Of a stretch of 64,000 nucleotides of DNA, positions 32,664 through 42,609 are shown in pieces. Numbering within the stretch: the stretch's first letter is position 1; the number at the start of each line of letters is the position of its first letter. The stretch is taken from contig NZ_LT670848.1 of assembly GCF_900142975.1 (NCBI RefSeq), positions 2,108,001 through 2,172,000 of the forward strand. Reading direction: 5' to 3'. A program made the position numbers and the translations under genes. Origin of the DNA: Salegentibacter salegens (lineage in GTDB: Bacteria > Bacteroidota > Bacteroidia > Flavobacteriales > Flavobacteriaceae). A model generated the notes under the pieces. It had not been told where the DNA came from. It made no database searches and worked only from the letters and a program-made list of their open reading frames with translations.

Positions 32664-35093
32664 TTATTCTGTTCTCAAACTTTTTACTGGATTCGCTATA
32701 GCAGCTTTGGTGGCTTGAAAGCTTACCGATAACAGGGCCACCGTAAATGCAGCTGTTCCTGCAATAATAAAGATCCACCAACTCAATTTGGTTTGATATG
32801 CAAATTCCTGCAACCACTTATCCATAAAGTACCAGGCGATTGGTACTGCTAGGATAAAAGAAATACCTACCAACTTGAGAAAATCTTTGTTAAGCAAGGT
32901 TAGAATTTGTAGTACCGAAGCACCACTTACCTTCCTAATACCGATTTCCTTTTTACGCTGTAAAATAGTATATGATGTAAGACCGAAAAGTCCCAACCCG
33001 GCGATAAATATGGCAAGACCTGTAAAAATCTGAAATGCAGTGCCAAACTTTGTATCTTCTAAATATTGAGCTTCAAATTTTTTATCGAGAAACGTATAAT
33101 TCAATGTGCTCTGCGGAAAAACATCCTTCCATTTTTGCTGAATTTGATCCAGGTTTTCGTCCATCGATGCTAATGAGAGGCCTGTATTCATTTTCACCAA
33201 AACATTGTCCATACTTCCGCCATAAGCCCAATATAAATTCCCAATAATCAAAGGTTCTATTTTATTCTTTAGACCAAAATGATGGTAATCTGCAATCACA
33301 CCTGTAACCTTAAAATTCTCACCCCAAAATTTGACAGTTTTGCCAACGATCTCAGAGGCATTTGTGAATCCCATTTTTCGAGCAAAGGTTTCATTCAAAA
33401 CGATATCAAAATTTTTGGTGCCTTCCAATACCGGCTCGTATCCTTTACCCGCAATGAATTTAAAATTCATCACATCAAAGTAAGTGGATTTTGCCCCATA
33501 GAGGTAAAATAACTGGCGCTCTCGTTCTATCCCATCCGGGAATGTGATACCTACGGTAGAAGACAGGTTATCGTAGCCATCTCCGGGATAGGTTTTGGAC
33601 TGTGACACGGTATCTACAAAGGGCAACTTGAGTAATTCAGATTCTAACACGGAAGCTTTTTGCCCCATAAGAGAGTCGCTCTGTGTTTCTAAAATCTCAC
33701 CGTTCAGCGCTACAATCTGTCCAAGATCAACACCAAGTGGCTGTTCGCGCAAGAATTGAATCTGTTTTGATACGACCAAGGTGCCAACAATAAGCACTAC
33801 GGTTGCACAAAACTGCAAACCTATCAATCCCTTGCGGATATTGATTCCGTCCCGAGACGCAATTACTTTTCCCTTTAAAGCGCGTATCGGAGAAAAACCG
33901 CTAATTACCATCGCTGGGTAAAGACTCGAGAGCAAAGTTCCTAAGAAAATAAATCCTAGGTAAGGTACTATGATGCTCAAATTCGAAAGTCCCAGAACGA
34001 GTTCTTTCCCCACAAACCGATTAAATAACGGAAGCATTAAATAAACGAGTCCAACGCCCAGTAGTAAGGCAAATAGATTCAGTAAAAATGATTCTCCCAG
34101 GGACTGAATAATTAATTGCGATCGCGGTGCCCCGGCAACCTTGCGAATGCCTACTTCTTTACAGCGTTCCAGCGATTTTGCTGTGGCCAAATTCACGTAA
34201 TTCAACCAAGAAAGAATAAGTATGATAAAAGCAATTGCCGAAAGAAACCTGACTCTACTGCTACTTCCATTTGCTTCGGCTTCGTAAGGTTTGTCTGAAT
34301 GAAGATGGATATCTGAAACCGCCTCAATATTGTGTCTTTCATTTGGATCCTTTTCAAAATCGCTGGCCATTATTTTTTTCCGCAGAGCGTCCGTATTTGT
34401 TTTAGGGGCAACTTTTATATAGGTAAAAAAGTTATTCCCATTCCAATTAGGTTTAGCATTGTTTCCCATTCTATCCCACGTAGTAATTGTTGAATAGGAA
34501 ATCAAAAAATTTGTTTTATAATGTGTATTTTTCGGAATATCCTTGATAACCCCCACAACTTCCATAGTTGTGCTACTTCCATCAAAAACAGATAAACTTT
34601 TGCCAACGGCCTGATCTTCTCCAAAAAGCTTCTCGGCCAAAGTTTTTGTTAAAATAATGGTATTGGGCTTCTTAAAATCGCTTAGAGTGCCCGAAATGAG
34701 TGGATTGTCGAAAATTCTGAAGTAGCTCTCATCTGCCAGGGAGCCGTTCGGTTGCTGTATAACTTTGTCCCCATTCACAAAAGTGATTTTTTCCAAACGA
34801 TATAGTCTTACCTGCTCAATAATCTCGGGAAACTCTTTTTTCAAGGTAGGCCCTGATAGGTTATAAGTCTGTGCATCACCGGGGACAAAGTTTTCTCCTT
34901 CGGCATAATCCATATAGATTCTAAAAACCTCGTCTGATCCCTCAAATTTATCATAACTGCGTTCGTAACCCACATAGAGCGTAATAATTACAAATGCCGC
35001 AATACCCAATGCTAGCCCCACGATATTGAGTATAGAGTACAATTTGTTCTTGAACAAATAACGGAAGGCAATCTTAAAGTGGTTACGTATCAT
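32664..35093 (-). CDS. ABC transporter permease, MacB/FtsX type (copy 2)
   Basis: An 809-residue paralogue. It begins MIRNHFKIAFRYLFKNKLYSILNIVGLALG and carries the two core signatures ERCKEVGIRKVAGAPRSQL and QRKKEIGIRKVSGASVLQI, ending ANPVKSLRTE. The second half of each signature reads VAGA/VSGA where the other two permeases have LGSG/LGSS, so this copy is the most diverged. Same operon, 61 bp after copy 1. Confidence 0.9.
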   Translation of the reverse strand: MIRNHFKIAFRYLFKNKLYSILNIVGLALGIAAFVIITLYVGYERSYDKFEGSDEVFRIYMDYAEGENFVPGDAQTYNLSGPTLKKEFPEIIEQVRLYRLEKITFVNGDKVIQQPNGSLADESYFRIFDNPLISGTLSDFKKPNTIILTKTLAEKLFGEDQAVGKSLSVFDGSSTTMEVVGVIKDIPKNTHYKTNFLISYSTITTWDRMGNNAKPNWNGNNFFTYIKVAPKTNTDALRKKIMASDFEKDPNERHNIEAVSDIHLHSDKPYEAEANGSSSRVRFLSAIAFIILILSWLNYVNLATAKSLERCKEVGIRKVAGAPRSQLIIQSLGESFLLNLFALLLGVGLVYLMLPLFNRFVGKELVLGLSNLSIIVPYLGFIFLGTLLSSLYPAMVISGFSPIRALKGKVIASRDGINIRKGLIGLQFCATVVLIVGTLVVSKQIQFLREQPLGVDLGQIVALNGEILETQSDSLMGQKASVLESELLKLPFVDTVSQSKTYPGDGYDNLSSTVGITFPDGIERERQLFYLYGAKSTYFDVMNFKFIAGKGYEPVLEGTKNFDIVLNETFARKMGFTNASEIVGKTVKFWGENFKVTGVIADYHHFGLKNKIEPLIIGNLYWAYGGSMDNVLVKMNTGLSLASMDENLDQIQQKWKDVFPQSTLNYTFLDKKFEAQYLEDTKFGTAFQIFTGLAIFIAGLGLFGLTSYTILQRKKEIGIRKVSGASVLQILTLLNKDFLKLVGISFILAVPIAWYFMDKWLQEFAYQTKLSWWIFIIAGTAAFTVALLSVSFQATKAAIANPVKSLRTE

Positions 35094-35154
35094 CTGGAAA
35101 AACTTAATTGTAATTTGTTATTCATTAATGGTATTCTTTCCAACTACTTACTTC

Positions 35155-37515
35155 TTACTCAGTTCTTAAACTTTTTACGGGATTTGCAGTTGCAGCTTTA
35201 ATGGCTTGAAAACTTACTGTTAATAAAGCAATTATAATTGCGCTTCCTCCGGCAAATGCAAAAATCCAGGCTGAAATAGTTATCCTGTAGGCATAATCTT
35301 GTAACCAGTTATGCATAATAAACCAGGCTAGTGGTATCGCAAAAAGAAGTGCAATAATTACTAATACTAAAAAATCCTTAGACAGTAATTTGACGATATT
35401 CAGCACACTAGAGCCTAACACTTTACGTACACCTATTTCCTTTCTTCTTTGCTCAGCCATATAGGCAGAAAGTCCAAAAAGGCCCATACAGGAAATGATT
35501 ATTGCTATTATAGCAAAGATCTGAGATAAATTTCCGACTAGCTGTTCGCTTTTAAATCTGGCATTAAAAGTATCATCAACAAATCTGTACTCGAAAGGAA
35601 AACCTGGATTCTGTATTTGTAGAACATCTTCAATTTTCGTTAAAACTTTCCCCGTGGCAATCCCGTTTTTTGGTTTCACATATAAGTAGTCCGCCCCTTC
35701 AACTTGATGATAGAACATTACTGGATCACTACTTCCATACATATCGCCATATAAATAATCTTCAACTATTCCCGTGACAGTAAATTCTTCTTCCTGCCAT
35801 TGTATTTTAGTACCTACTGGGTTTTCAGCAACCATTAGTTTTGCGAAAGTTTCAGATATCAATACCTTACTACTATCGGCTGCTTGGGATTTACCAAAAC
35901 CCCTTCCTTCCTTTAATTTCATTCCGGTAGCATTTAAAAATTCAGGAGTAATAGTTCTAAAGGAAATCAAGATATCTTTATCATCTGGTCGTCCAGGCCA
36001 TCTTACACTTGAAGTATTATTCCCGTCAGACAAAATTTGTGAATTCATAAGCCCTGCGCTCTCGACCGTTCCAGAAGACTTTAGTTCTTGTACAATCGAT
36101 TCAAAATTTTTGATTATTTCACCACCGGCAGCTGGTATTTCTATCAGATTTTCTTTTTCTAAACCTATATTGCGGTTCTTTACATGATGAACCTGCTCAT
36201 ACACTACGATCGTGCTCACTATTAAGATTACAGAAATCGAAAACTGTCCCACAACCAGACATTTACGTATTAGGGAAGCACTTCCCGCTTTTTTACGAGT
36301 TCCTTTCAGAACTTCAATTGGTTTGAAGTTTGACAGATAGAAGGCAGGATACAAACCCGCCAGTAACCCACAAGCTAACGATATGCCCAATAATGAGAGA
36401 ATATGCCAAGGAAGGCTAAGGTTTAAACTTAGATTTTTATCTACCAGAGAGTTAAATTCTGGAAGTACTATTATTATAACTACAACACCTAAAACTCCTG
36501 CCAGTACAGCATTCAAAATAGCCTCGGTGGTAAATTGAAAAATCAGCTGCTTTCTTCCAGAGCCAAGGGCTTTGCGCATACCTACTTCACCAGCACGTTT
36601 TTCGCTCCTGGCGGTTGCCAAATTCATAAAGTTGACACAGGCTATGATTAAAATAATTAGCGCAATGAAGCTAAACAGGCGCACATACTCAATTCGTCCA
36701 CCAGCAATTTCGCCATCTTTAAAATAGGCACGCAGATGCCAATCATTGGCCGAAAACAGAATTGCTTCAGTTTCTTTGTCACCAGTTTTAGCGGGAAGAA
36801 CAGCCCTTACTTTTTTATCTACCTTTTCAACATCGGCTGTTGGCGCTAATTTTACAAAGGTGTCTGTGAAATTGCTTCCATAATCCTTGGTCCATTCTTT
36901 ACCGTCGGTAAAATTTTCAAAGGGAACTAACCAGGAAAAAGAATAAGTAGTATTTTCAGGGAGATCTTCAATAATTCCAGTTATTGTATAATTATTTTTT
37001 TGATCAACCTGTATTGTTTCACCTATTACTTTTTCGCTATTCCCAAAAAGGATAGATGCAACCTTTTGTGTGATTATAATTCCTTTTTTATTTTTAAAGG
37101 CTTCATTTGGATTGCCCGCTATAAAATTAAGATCAAATATATCAAAGAGGTCTTCATCGGTATAAGCCCCTTTACTGTTTATTATGTGATCTTCTACACT
37201 AAAAAGGAAATTTTCATCACGCAGACGTGCAGCTTTTGTTACTTCCGGAATTTCCTCTTTTAAGACTGAAGCTAAGGGTCCCGGGGTCGCCATAAAAAAA
37301 GTACGCCACTCCCCATCATATTTTTGATTGGTAGGAACATTAAAGACTAAATTTTTATCTTTAATTCCCTTATCAAAATTCACCTCATCTTCTACCCAAA
37401 GTAGAATAAGGCTCGCACAAGTTATTCCTATAGCCAATCCAAAAATATTTAGGGCGCTATAGCCTTTATTTCTAGAGATATTCCGCCACGCGATTTTAAA
37501 ATAATTTCTGATCAT
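35155..37515 (-). CDS. ABC transporter permease, MacB/FtsX type (copy 1)
   Basis: A 786-residue permease. I start at the MIRNYFKIAWRN methionine (37515), which matches the paralogues; the longer frame from 37560 would overlap the upstream ATPase gene. Core signatures are KRAGEVGMRKALGSGRKQL and QRRKEIGVRKVLGSSVLNI, ending ANPVKSLRTE. It lies 31 bp after the first ATPase gene, so these two are the most likely partners. Confidence 0.9.
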   Translation of the reverse strand: MIRNYFKIAWRNISRNKGYSALNIFGLAIGITCASLILLWVEDEVNFDKGIKDKNLVFNVPTNQKYDGEWRTFFMATPGPLASVLKEEIPEVTKAARLRDENFLFSVEDHIINSKGAYTDEDLFDIFDLNFIAGNPNEAFKNKKGIIITQKVASILFGNSEKVIGETIQVDQKNNYTITGIIEDLPENTTYSFSWLVPFENFTDGKEWTKDYGSNFTDTFVKLAPTADVEKVDKKVRAVLPAKTGDKETEAILFSANDWHLRAYFKDGEIAGGRIEYVRLFSFIALIILIIACVNFMNLATARSEKRAGEVGMRKALGSGRKQLIFQFTTEAILNAVLAGVLGVVVIIIVLPEFNSLVDKNLSLNLSLPWHILSLLGISLACGLLAGLYPAFYLSNFKPIEVLKGTRKKAGSASLIRKCLVVGQFSISVILIVSTIVVYEQVHHVKNRNIGLEKENLIEIPAAGGEIIKNFESIVQELKSSGTVESAGLMNSQILSDGNNTSSVRWPGRPDDKDILISFRTITPEFLNATGMKLKEGRGFGKSQAADSSKVLISETFAKLMVAENPVGTKIQWQEEEFTVTGIVEDYLYGDMYGSSDPVMFYHQVEGADYLYVKPKNGIATGKVLTKIEDVLQIQNPGFPFEYRFVDDTFNARFKSEQLVGNLSQIFAIIAIIISCMGLFGLSAYMAEQRRKEIGVRKVLGSSVLNIVKLLSKDFLVLVIIALLFAIPLAWFIMHNWLQDYAYRITISAWIFAFAGGSAIIIALLTVSFQAIKAATANPVKSLRTE

Positions 37516-37546
37516 AATTAATAATTGATTGATGAATGACCCGGTT

Positions 37547-38224
37547 TTAAACCAACACATTTTCGGTTACTTTTTCACCATCCAGCATCCTGATAATTCG
37601 ATGGCTGAATTTGGCGTCATGTTCGCTGTGGGTAACCATGATGATGGTGGTTCCCGCTTCGTTGAGTTCGGTTAGCAAATCCATTACCTCGTTCCCGTTG
37701 CTACTATCAAGGTTTCCGGTGGGCTCATCAGCAAGAATGAGTTTTGGATTGTTCACCACAGCCCGGGCAACAGCCACCCTTTGCTGCTGTCCACCCGATA
37801 GTTGCTGTGGAAAATGTTTTCTGCGGTGCATAATTCCCATTTTCTCCAAAACCTGGTGCACTCTTTCTTTACGTTCTGCTGGTTTAACCCCGGTATAGAT
37901 CAGCGGAAGTTCCACATTTTCAAAAACGCTTAGCTCGTCAATTAAATTAAAACTCTGGAACACAAACCCAATATTGTGCTTTCTAAGTTGTGCCCTTTTT
38001 CTCTCGTTATATCCAGCTACTTCTATCCCATTAAATAGATAACTCCCGCCATCAGGATCGTCCAAAAGCCCAAGAATGTTTAGCAGGGTAGATTTCCCAC
38101 ATCCGGAAGGCCCCATAATAGCCGCAAATTCTCCTTCCTTTACTTCAAACGAAAGTTTATTCAGCGCTATGGTTTGTACCTCTTCGGTTTGATAATATTT
38201 CTCGAGATTGGTAATTTTTATCAT
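37547..38224 (-). CDS. ABC transporter ATP-binding protein (LolD/MacB type), first copy
   Basis: A 225-residue ATPase with Walker A GPSGCGKSTLLNILG, FVFQSFNLIDELSVFENVELPL, signature LSGGQQQRVAVARAVV, Walker [14 protein letters not shown] and the H-loop VTHSEHDA. All canonical residues are present, in contrast to the altered signature region of the second copy. It follows the adaptor gene by 39 bp, and this adaptor-ATPase-permease order is the standard core of MacAB-like exporters. Confidence 0.93.
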   Translation of the reverse strand: MIKITNLEKYYQTEEVQTIALNKLSFEVKEGEFAAIMGPSGCGKSTLLNILGLLDDPDGGSYLFNGIEVAGYNERKRAQLRKHNIGFVFQSFNLIDELSVFENVELPLIYTGVKPAERKERVHQVLEKMGIMHRRKHFPQQLSGGQQQRVAVARAVVNNPKLILADEPTGNLDSSNGNEVMDLLTELNEAGTTIIMVTHSEHDAKFSHRIIRMLDGEKVTENVLV

Positions 38225-38263
38225 TTTGATCAGATTTATCTTTTAATTTTTTCTTTAATATTC

Positions 38264-39514
38264 TTAATCTAAAACTAGTTCTTCAATATCACCAAAATTA
38301 GAATAACTGGAAGTAATTACCCTATCTCCAGGTTCAATCCCTTCAAGGACTTCATAATATTCGGTATTTTGACTCCCTAATTGAATGGGAGCTTTATACG
38401 CCGTTTTTCCATCCTCACTCAATTTAAAAACCCAGTTCCCACCAGTTTGCTGGAAAAATCCTCCCTTAGGAATTAATATCGCTTCTTTCTCCTGGCTTAG
38501 GGCCAGCCTAATCTGAAACGTTTGTCCGCGGCGCAGGTTCTTTGGCTCTTCCTCTTTAAATTCCATGTCTACCTGGAAGCGGCCATTATTTACTTGAGTA
38601 TATACTTTCTTGATCTCCAAAATGACTTCTTCCCCATTAATATTAAAGGTTCCCTCCTGCCCGGTTACGATTCTTGAAATATAATGTTCGTCTATTTCTG
38701 CCCTAATTTTGTATCCGCTAAGCACATCTATTTGCCCTAGACGTTCTCCTTTAGTCTTAGATTCCCCAATTTCAGCATTTAGCGAGGTAAGCTGTCCATC
38801 TATTGGCGCTCTAACCATCAAATCTTCTACTTTTTTCCGCATCAATTCAAGCGCTTTTTGAGTACGCTGATAGGATTCCCTGCTCTGAGTAATTTCCTGT
38901 TTTGTAGCGATAGAATCTTGCTCCATGACCTCTTTTGCCAACTTCATACGTTCCTTTTGATACGTGTAATTATTCTTAGATTCCAGATACTCCTGTTTGC
39001 CGATAGCCCCTTTTTCCAATAATCGTTTATTTAATTTATAAACCCTGTCTGCCTCCTTTAAGCTATTTTCAACATCAGTCAATTGGTTTAATCGATTAAT
39101 AGTGTTTTGCCTGGCTGCGGTTTGCGAAATTTGCATTTGAGTAAGTAAATCGTACACCGAGGTTTCTTGATTGACCAGGCTTAATTCCAAATCGGTATTC
39201 GAAAGCCTTAGGATGGGTTCACCTTCCTCCATCATTGCTCCATCTTCCACAAATTTTTCTTCTACACGCCCACCTTCAATAGCATCCAGGTAAATAGTTT
39301 TTATTGGCAGCACCGCTCCGTTTACTGGTATATTCTCCTGAAAATTTCCTTTCTTTACTTCACTAATGCTTATCCTTTCTTTTTCAACATTCAATTTGGA
39401 ATTTCCTGTAGAAGAAATTAACACAAAGACGATTAGTGCAACGATTAAAACCGATCCTCCAATTATGGCGATCTTTTTAGGGGTAAAGCGTTTCTTTTTA
39501 AGCGGTATGTCCAT
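38264..39514 (-). CDS. Periplasmic adaptor (HlyD/MacA-like membrane fusion protein)
   Basis: A 416-residue protein with one N-terminal transmembrane helix (about 13-32), a lipoyl-type half-motif (GGRVEEKFVEDGAMMEEGEPILRLS), a helical hairpin (about 110-230), the second lipoyl half (DLMVRAPIDGQLTSLNAEIGESKTKG) and beta-barrel/proximal domains ending with IEPGDRVITSSYSNF. It links inner-membrane permease and TolC-type channel. It is the first gene of the export operon and is divergent from the response-regulator gene. Confidence 0.9.
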   Translation of the reverse strand: MDIPLKKKRFTPKKIAIIGGSVLIVALIVFVLISSTGNSKLNVEKERISISEVKKGNFQENIPVNGAVLPIKTIYLDAIEGGRVEEKFVEDGAMMEEGEPILRLSNTDLELSLVNQETSVYDLLTQMQISQTAARQNTINRLNQLTDVENSLKEADRVYKLNKRLLEKGAIGKQEYLESKNNYTYQKERMKLAKEVMEQDSIATKQEITQSRESYQRTQKALELMRKKVEDLMVRAPIDGQLTSLNAEIGESKTKGERLGQIDVLSGYKIRAEIDEHYISRIVTGQEGTFNINGEEVILEIKKVYTQVNNGRFQVDMEFKEEEPKNLRRGQTFQIRLALSQEKEAILIPKGGFFQQTGGNWVFKLSEDGKTAYKAPIQLGSQNTEYYEVLEGIEPGDRVITSSYSNFGDIEELVLD

Positions 39515-39542
39515 AAAATAATTTGTTTCCTATTAGTTTATA

Positions 39543-39557
39543 GACAATACAGTGCCA
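39543..39557 (-). promoter_or_regulatory. Weak sigma-54-like promoter before the export operon
   Basis: On the minus strand TGGCACTGTATTGTC has a perfect -24 half (TGGCAC), but the -12 half is TTGTC instead of TTGCA and is one base too close. It lies 29 nt before the adaptor start. It is listed because a sigma-54-type activator is encoded divergently; the match alone is weak. Confidence 0.35.
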
Positions 39558-39609
39558 TAAACTTAAGCGCTTATAAATCATATATTTATAGTTTTTTAAT
39601 GAATAAAAA

Positions 39610-39637
39610 GTGTTCATTTTCGAACACCTGGTGTTCG
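39610..39637. promoter_or_regulatory. Tandem palindromic activator sites (candidate UAS)
   Basis: Three alternating half-sites: GTGTTC (39610-39615), GAACAC (39622-39627) and GTGTTC (39631-39636). The last two form the perfect 7-3-7 palindrome CGAACAC-CTG-GTGTTCG. They lie about 70 bp upstream of the candidate -24 element, where enhancer sites for NtrC-type regulators occur, and about 85-110 bp before the regulator's own gene. They are probably bound by that regulator. Confidence 0.6.
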
Positions 39638-39718
39638 CTTATAATACAATTTTGTTGTGGTGGTTTTTTGTCTTGTTGAAATTCTAAAGCCTTCTGATTA
39701 AATTGTAATATTGTAGCT

Positions 39719-41062
39719 ATGCAACTTAAGAATGCCAAAATACTTATTATAGACGATGATCAGGACGTACTGACTGCGCTTCGCCTTTTGTTAAAACCTT
39801 TTGTTGTTGAAATTACTGTTGAAAAACAACCCGGAAATATAAATTCCCTACTTACAGCTTCTCGTTTTGATGTGGTGATTTTGGATATGAACTTTAACGG
39901 ACTCGTAAATACGGGAAATGAAGGTATTTTTTGGCTTAAAAGGATTAAGGAAATTACGCCAGATATCGATGTAGTTTTAATAACGGCTTACGGTGATATT
40001 GATCTTGCCATACGATCTTTAAAAGAAGGTGCTTCAGATTTTATAGTCAAACCCTGGCAGAATAAAAAGGTAATCGAGTCTTTGCAGGAAATGCTTCAAA
40101 ACAGGAAAAGCAAAGGAAAATCTATAAAAACCAATACGAACGGATCTAAAATAATAGGTGAAAGCGCAGAAATTCGGGAGGTTTTTCAAAAAATACAGAA
40201 AGTAGCACCAACCGATGCGAATATTTTAATCCTGGGAGAAAACGGTACTGGAAAAGATCTGGTGGCTAGAGCCATTCACGACAACTCAAACAGAAAAAAT
40301 AAAGCTTTCGTAAAAGTTGATGTGGGCGCGCTTACTTCAACCCTATTTGAGAGTGAATTGTTCGGGTATAAAAAAGGTGCTTTTACCGATGCCAGAGAAG
40401 ACCGAAAAGGTAGATTTGAAGCTGCTCAAGGCGGTACACTTTTTCTTGATGAAATAGGGAATATAAGTCTTAGCCAACAGGCAAGATTACTCACTGTACT
40501 TCAAAACCGGCAGATTAGTCCGCTTGGATCTAATGAAGTGATCCCGATAGATATTCGGCTGATTTGCGCCACCAACCTAGATATTTCAGAATTATCTAAT
40601 GAAGCTAAATTCAGAAAAGATTTAATTTACCGAATAAATACGGTAGACATTATTGTACCACCGTTACGATTGCGAGGCACCGATATTACCTTGCTCACCA
40701 GGTATTTTTTGGAGCTTTATTCTGAAAAGTATGCCAAAGGTCCGTTTAAATTGGATCCAGGATTTTTAAGTAAATTAAAAAATCACAACTTTCCGGGTAA
40801 CATCCGGGAATTGCAATTTGTAATCGAGCGGGCGGTGATTATGACAGAAGGTTCTTTCCTTACCGCAAACGACCTTTCATTTTCAGCAATAGAGAGTAAA
40901 ATAGAAAATAATGATATTGAAGATACCCGCCTGGAAACTGTCGAAAAGAATACCATCTTAAAGGTTATCGATAAAAACAGGGGGAATATTTCTAAATCTG
41001 CGAAAGAACTGGGAATTACAAGGGCCGCACTTTATAGAAGACTAGAGAAATATGACCTTTAA
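39719..41062 (+). CDS. Sigma-54-dependent response regulator (NtrC family)
   Basis: A 447-residue regulator. Receiver domain with phospho-acceptor Asp56 (VVILDMNF) and acidic pocket IIDDDQD; AAA+ domain with Walker A GENGTGKD (173-180), the sigma-54-contact loop as GAFTDA (220-225) in place of GAFTGA, Walker B GTLFLDEIGN and FPGNIRELQF; C-terminal Fis-type HTH ISKSAKELGITRAALYRRLEKYDL. It overlaps the kinase gene by 11 bp and is divergent from the ABC operon, its likely target. Confidence 0.93.
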   Translation: MQLKNAKILIIDDDQDVLTALRLLLKPFVVEITVEKQPGNINSLLTASRFDVVILDMNFNGLVNTGNEGIFWLKRIKEITPDIDVVLITAYGDIDLAIRSLKEGASDFIVKPWQNKKVIESLQEMLQNRKSKGKSIKTNTNGSKIIGESAEIREVFQKIQKVAPTDANILILGENGTGKDLVARAIHDNSNRKNKAFVKVDVGALTSTLFESELFGYKKGAFTDAREDRKGRFEAAQGGTLFLDEIGNISLSQQARLLTVLQNRQISPLGSNEVIPIDIRLICATNLDISELSNEAKFRKDLIYRINTVDIIVPPLRLRGTDITLLTRYFLELYSEKYAKGPFKLDPGFLSKLKNHNFPGNIRELQFVIERAVIMTEGSFLTANDLSFSAIESKIENNDIEDTRLETVEKNTILKVIDKNRGNISKSAKELGITRAALYRRLEKYDL

Positions 41063-42419
41063 AAGCTATCATACCGGAGTTTTTATTCGGATTTTTCTTT
41101 TGATTATCGTCATTGGAATTTTAATGTTTGCCGTTCTTAAAACCTATTATTTATTAGCAACGGCTTCGCTGGTTATATTAATACTAATTACTTATGAATT
41201 TTTCCGTTTTCTAAGTCGGCGTTTTGACATTATAAAAGATTTTTTTGAATCTATTAAATACCGTGATTTTTCCAGGCATTATCTGGAAAAGAACAAATCC
41301 CCGGATATTCAATCTTTATATCAGGGTTTTAATACTGTGAATAAAGTGATAAGGGAAATAAATTCAGAAAAAGAAACACAATACCTGTATTTGCAAAAAA
41401 TACTCGAACTTATTGATATTGGGATTCTCGCTTATAACACAAAAAATGGTGAAGTCTTGTGGGCGAATGAAGCTTTTCAGAATTCATTGGATTTCCCTTC
41501 TTTTAAGAATATCAGTTTTGTGAAAAGTAGAAATAAGGAAGTGAATCAACTCCTTTTTGAAAATTTTTATTCAGAAGCAAACGCCCTGGAAATACCGATT
41601 AAAAAAGAAACCATTAAAGTCTTAATATCGAATGCCCTTTTCAATGTTGGAGAAAAATCATTTAAATTAATTGTGCTCCATAATATTGAAGACACCCTGA
41701 ATAAAACAGAATCTGAAGCCTGGAAAAAATTGCTTAGTGTCATGACGCACGAAATTATGAACTCCATCGCCCCTATTTCTTCGCTGGCTGGTACGCTAAA
41801 ATTTCAGGCAGAGATGCACCAACAAAATCCGAAAGAAAATAGCCTAGATATTGAAGATCTTAATGCCGGTTTATCTAGCATAGAAAAACGAAGTGAAGGC
41901 TTACTGAAATTTGCAAAAACCTATCGCAGTTTGAGTAAAGTCACCAAGATTGATAAAGAACAAATTCAATTAAGTGAATTGTTTAAAAATTTGCAAAACC
42001 TATTAAAACCGGGGAAAGAAAAAAATATACTATTGGATTTTGAATTAAAAGATTCCAATTTAAAGGTGGAAGCTGATGCCTATTTGTTGGAACAGGTTTT
42101 AATAAACCTCATCCTTAATGCCACCGAAGCTTGTGAAAATACCCCAAACCCGAGAGTAAAAGTTTTAGCCCAAAAGAAATTTGACGGGCAGGTGGTAATT
42201 TCGGTTACCGATAATGGCCCCGGAATTCCAGAGGAAATTAAAGACCGAATTTTTGTTCCTTTTTTCACCACAAAAAAAGAAGGCAGCGGTATTGGATTAA
42301 GCCTTTCCAAACAAATAATGACACTCCACGGGGGGAAAATTCAAGTTATAAGTAAGCAAAATAAAGGAACTTTAATTAGTTTGATTTTTAAGGAAAATAC
42401 AGTCTCTACCCAAAGATAA
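41052..42419 (+). CDS. Sensor histidine kinase (NtrB/NtrY-like)
   Basis: A 455-residue kinase with two N-terminal transmembrane helices close together (about 11-28 and 33-50) and almost no periplasmic loop, a PAS-like region (ILELIDIGILAYNTKNGEVLWANEAF), the H-box LSVMTHEIMNSIAPISSLAG, the N-box LINLILNATEAC, and G-boxes VTDNGPGIP, GSGIGLSLSKQIM and GTLISL. The lack of an external domain suggests it senses a signal in or at the membrane. Translationally coupled to the response regulator. Confidence 0.92.
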   Translation: MTFKSYHTGVFIRIFLLIIVIGILMFAVLKTYYLLATASLVILILITYEFFRFLSRRFDIIKDFFESIKYRDFSRHYLEKNKSPDIQSLYQGFNTVNKVIREINSEKETQYLYLQKILELIDIGILAYNTKNGEVLWANEAFQNSLDFPSFKNISFVKSRNKEVNQLLFENFYSEANALEIPIKKETIKVLISNALFNVGEKSFKLIVLHNIEDTLNKTESEAWKKLLSVMTHEIMNSIAPISSLAGTLKFQAEMHQQNPKENSLDIEDLNAGLSSIEKRSEGLLKFAKTYRSLSKVTKIDKEQIQLSELFKNLQNLLKPGKEKNILLDFELKDSNLKVEADAYLLEQVLINLILNATEACENTPNPRVKVLAQKKFDGQVVISVTDNGPGIPEEIKDRIFVPFFTTKKEGSGIGLSLSKQIMTLHGGKIQVISKQNKGTLISLIFKENTVSTQR

Positions 42420-42609
42420 ATTCTTCTACTAGATTATAAACAGCGTAATTTCAGTTTGGATAATTCTGTAGGTTATTTAGAAATTTGGATATAGGATAAG
42501 GCTTTAATATTTCCAAGTTCACACCAATTTTGTAAAATAAGAAAGAATCAAATTAATAATGAAGATAGTTGGGGGATTTTTCCATTAACGGTCCTCCAAT
42601 TCGCTCGTT

